From NCBI GenBank assembly GCA_037892765.1, contig JBBKBW010000009.1: a DNA stretch of 64,000 bases. The stretch is one strand, 5' to 3'. This DNA comes from Clostridium_AQ sp900552125 (GTDB lineage Bacteria > Bacillota_I > Bacilli_A > Erysipelotrichales > Erysipelotrichaceae). Positions 62,513 through 64,000 of this stretch are shown here, piece by piece (the first letter of the stretch is position 1; every line of letters starts with the position of its first letter). A program made the position numbers and the translations under genes. A model generated the notes under the pieces. It had not been told where the DNA came from. It did not search any database and saw only the letters and a program-made list of their open reading frames with translations.

Positions 62513-64000
62513 TTAATGTACTGAGTTAATGATAGCTCTAGATAATAATGGAACAATCTGATTTTTTCTGGATAAAATATCTTCCTGGAAACTATGTTCC
62601 TCATTTGCTTCATTGGGAAATGCTTCTGTAACAACATCCTTGATACTTCCTGCCGCATAAAAAGATGAACCATTTTCTAGTATGCTTGTAAATGCCACAA
62701 CTAATAAATCTAAGCCTTTATCATTCACGAACTGTTCCATTTCTTCTAACAATTGATTCTCAATATCTTTTGCTTCACCTACCTGGTAAGCAATCACTTG
62801 AGAAATCATAACACTTTTACCATCAATCTCAAATTTCTTAATATCTTGATTCAATAACTCTTTTGGTGTCTTTTTACTTATGTTAGAACTTACCTTAAAC
62901 ATTTCCTTTGCGAAAACATCAATATCTAACCCTGCTATTTCCGCAAGCATTTTCGCTAAGCCTTTATCCTTAACAGTTGTTGTTGGAGATTTAAATTTTA
63001 ATGTATCAGACAAAATAGCACCCAATAATAAACCTGCAGTATCTTTAGGAATCGTCATCTGATTTTCTAAATATATCGATGTAATGATAGAAGCCGTACT
63101 TCCTATGATTTCATTACGGAAAGAAATTGGACGATTTGTTGAGATATCACATACTCGATGATGATCGATAACTTCTAACAAATCAGCTTTTTCTATGCTT
63201 TTAACTGATTGAGAATATTCATTGTGATCAACCAAAATAACTTTTTTATTATGCTGATTTAAAATATGATATCTTGAAACATATCCAACTAAATGGTTTT
63301 CATCATCTACTACAGGATAGCTTCGATATCTTGATTTCAACATCTTTTTTCCTACTTCATCCACAAACTCATTAATATTGAAACTAACTAAATCTGTCTT
63401 CATTAACAACTTCACTGGCGGAGAAAAGAATAAATAACGAGATGTATTCATTGTACCATGTCCAGAAATAATAATAGGACAATGATATTCTTTCGCAAGT
63501 TCAATGACACTAGGCTTAATTTCCTCTGTCCATACAGTAATTAGTATTCCAGCACCTTTTTTAATAGCTGCCATTTGTGCTTCAGAATCGTTCCCTACAA
63601 TAACTAAACGATCTTGTAGTTCATAGTTATTTAGTTTTGTTTCCGCTATCGCAATAACACTGGTTTTCCCATTAAAATGGTAATCTTTATCCATATAAAC
63701 CATCTTGCCGTTAATTGTTTTCGCAATGTATTCCGGTGGTGTTTTCTTTAACAGCTGAATAGCAAGTGCAGTATCCCCTAAACCAACGGTTGCTAAGTCT
63801 GACTTTGTAATCATTCCCATAAGTTTTCCTTGCTTATTGATAACACCATAAGATTGCTTTGTATGATCGCCCATCAATTCTAAAGTTTCTTTAATTGTTG
63901 TCTGTGGGCTAATAGCTAAAGGACCATCCATCTCAATTTCATTTAATGTTGCCCTTGCATCTTCAAATAAGATTGGTTCATCAGTATGAAATCTTTCTAA
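62513..64000 (-). CDS. ppaC: Manganese-dependent inorganic pyrophosphatase with CBS/DRTGG domains (5' end outside)
   Basis: At least 495 residues; the reading frame stays open to the window edge, so the ATG at 63931 is internal. Present here: first CBS motif (LMGDHTKQSYGVINKQGKLMG), a DRTGG domain, second CBS (RSYPVVDDENHLVGYVSRYH), then DHH motif DHHRVCD, GSTASIIT, and the C-terminal DHHA2 domain. The catalytic N-terminal GHKNPDTDS lies outside. Such CBS-PPases of clostridia are regulated by adenine nucleotides and diadenosine polyphosphates. Confidence 0.92.
   Translation of the reverse strand, partial: LERFHTDEPILFEDARATLNEIEMDGPLAISPQTTIKETLELMGDHTKQSYGVINKQGKLMGMITKSDLATVGLGDTALAIQLLKKTPPEYIAKTINGKMVYMDKDYHFNGKTSVIAIAETKLNNYELQDRLVIVGNDSEAQMAAIKKGAGILITVWTEEIKPSVIELAKEYHCPIIISGHGTMNTSRYLFFSPPVKLLMKTDLVSFNINEFVDEVGKKMLKSRYRSYPVVDDENHLVGYVSRYHILNQHNKKVILVDHNEYSQSVKSIEKADLLEVIDHHRVCDISTNRPISFRNEIIGSTASIITSIYLENQMTIPKDTAGLLLGAILSDTLKFKSPTTTVKDKGLAKMLAEIAGLDIDVFAKEMFKVSSNISKKTPKELLNQDIKKFEIDGKSVMISQVIAYQVGEAKDIENQLLEEMEQFVNDKGLDLLVVAFTSILENGSSFYAAGSIKDVVTEAFPNEANEEHSFQEDILSRKNQIVPLLSRAIINSVH

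Noticed and set aside
1..64000. CRISPR arrays, insertion sequences, prophage genes, rRNA or tRNA genes
   Set aside because: No spaced repeats, transposase ORFs, phage genes or rRNA stretches were seen, and no tRNA-like cloverleaf was noticed in the intergenic gaps; a tRNAscan run would settle the last point.

Overview
The window is AT-rich DNA from a low-GC Gram-positive bacterium. Gene content (rsmG-noc-soj-spo0J, mnmE, rnmV-rsmA-ispE, glmU-prs, murA, CcpA-type cre sites, LicT/RAT antitermination, several PTS systems, a lacto-N-biose phosphorylase) points to a gut Firmicute; I would guess Erysipelotrichia/Erysipelotrichaceae from the protein sequences, but that placement is inference. Many genes that flank oriC in Bacillus are present (rsmG, noc, parA, parB, mnmE, tatD, rnmV, rsmA, ispE, glmU, prs), so the segment is probably origin-proximal, although dnaA, mnmG and a parS site were not seen.

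Layout. 0-5.6 kb: a sodium:solute symporter, a DUF4299-like protein, a HAD phosphatase, a probable small RNA, a DUF5662 protein, deoC and an orphan nrdI. 5.7-8.9 kb: rsmG-noc-parA-parB operon (minus strand). 9.1-13.5 kb: accessory-looking stretch with an intact MATE pump, an ORF-free 0.7-kb region that looks like a large structured non-coding RNA with its own promoter, a LytTR regulator, and a second MATE gene broken by three lesions behind a leader terminator. 13.6-26 kb: murA, a DUF1846 protein, a LytTR/DUF3021 pair, an ArsC/Spx-like protein with a DtxR-type regulator, tatD, mnmE, a zinc-finger/LuxR-HTH protein, a polysaccharide deacetylase, a DUF1622 protein, prs and glmU. 26-36 kb: HAD phosphatase, 4-hydroxybutyrate dehydrogenase, a decayed gene, a two-component system, ispE-rsmA-DUF2812-rnmV, a 3D-domain lipoprotein, an acetyltransferase and an Imm5-like protein.

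36-64 kb is dominated by sugar uptake. A licT-bglP-bglA operon has a textbook promoter with a cre box between -35 and -10, a RAT antiterminator and an overlapping terminator. An ABC importer (lipoprotein, two permeases, a 57-residue membrane protein too short for ordinary ORF calling, MsmK-type ATPase) ends in a GH112 galacto-N-biose/lacto-N-biose phosphorylase and faces a divergent AraC regulator, which suggests use of mucin or milk glycans. A lichenan/cellobiose-type PTS (IIB, IIC, IIA) with two GH1 phospho-glucosidases is divergent from a LicR-like multidomain PRD activator; one of these GH1 enzymes has Gln in place of the catalytic acid/base Glu. The window ends inside a CBS/DRTGG-type manganese inorganic pyrophosphatase.

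The most unusual item is the structured RNA at about 10.49-11.20 kb (minus strand): a sigma-A promoter, a perfect palindrome touching its -35, a chain of perfect hairpins including two GUGA tetraloops, a long-range 13-bp helix, and a terminator, with no coding capacity. It resembles the large ornate bacterial RNAs (ROOL/GOLLD type) in size and style, but I could not test family membership.
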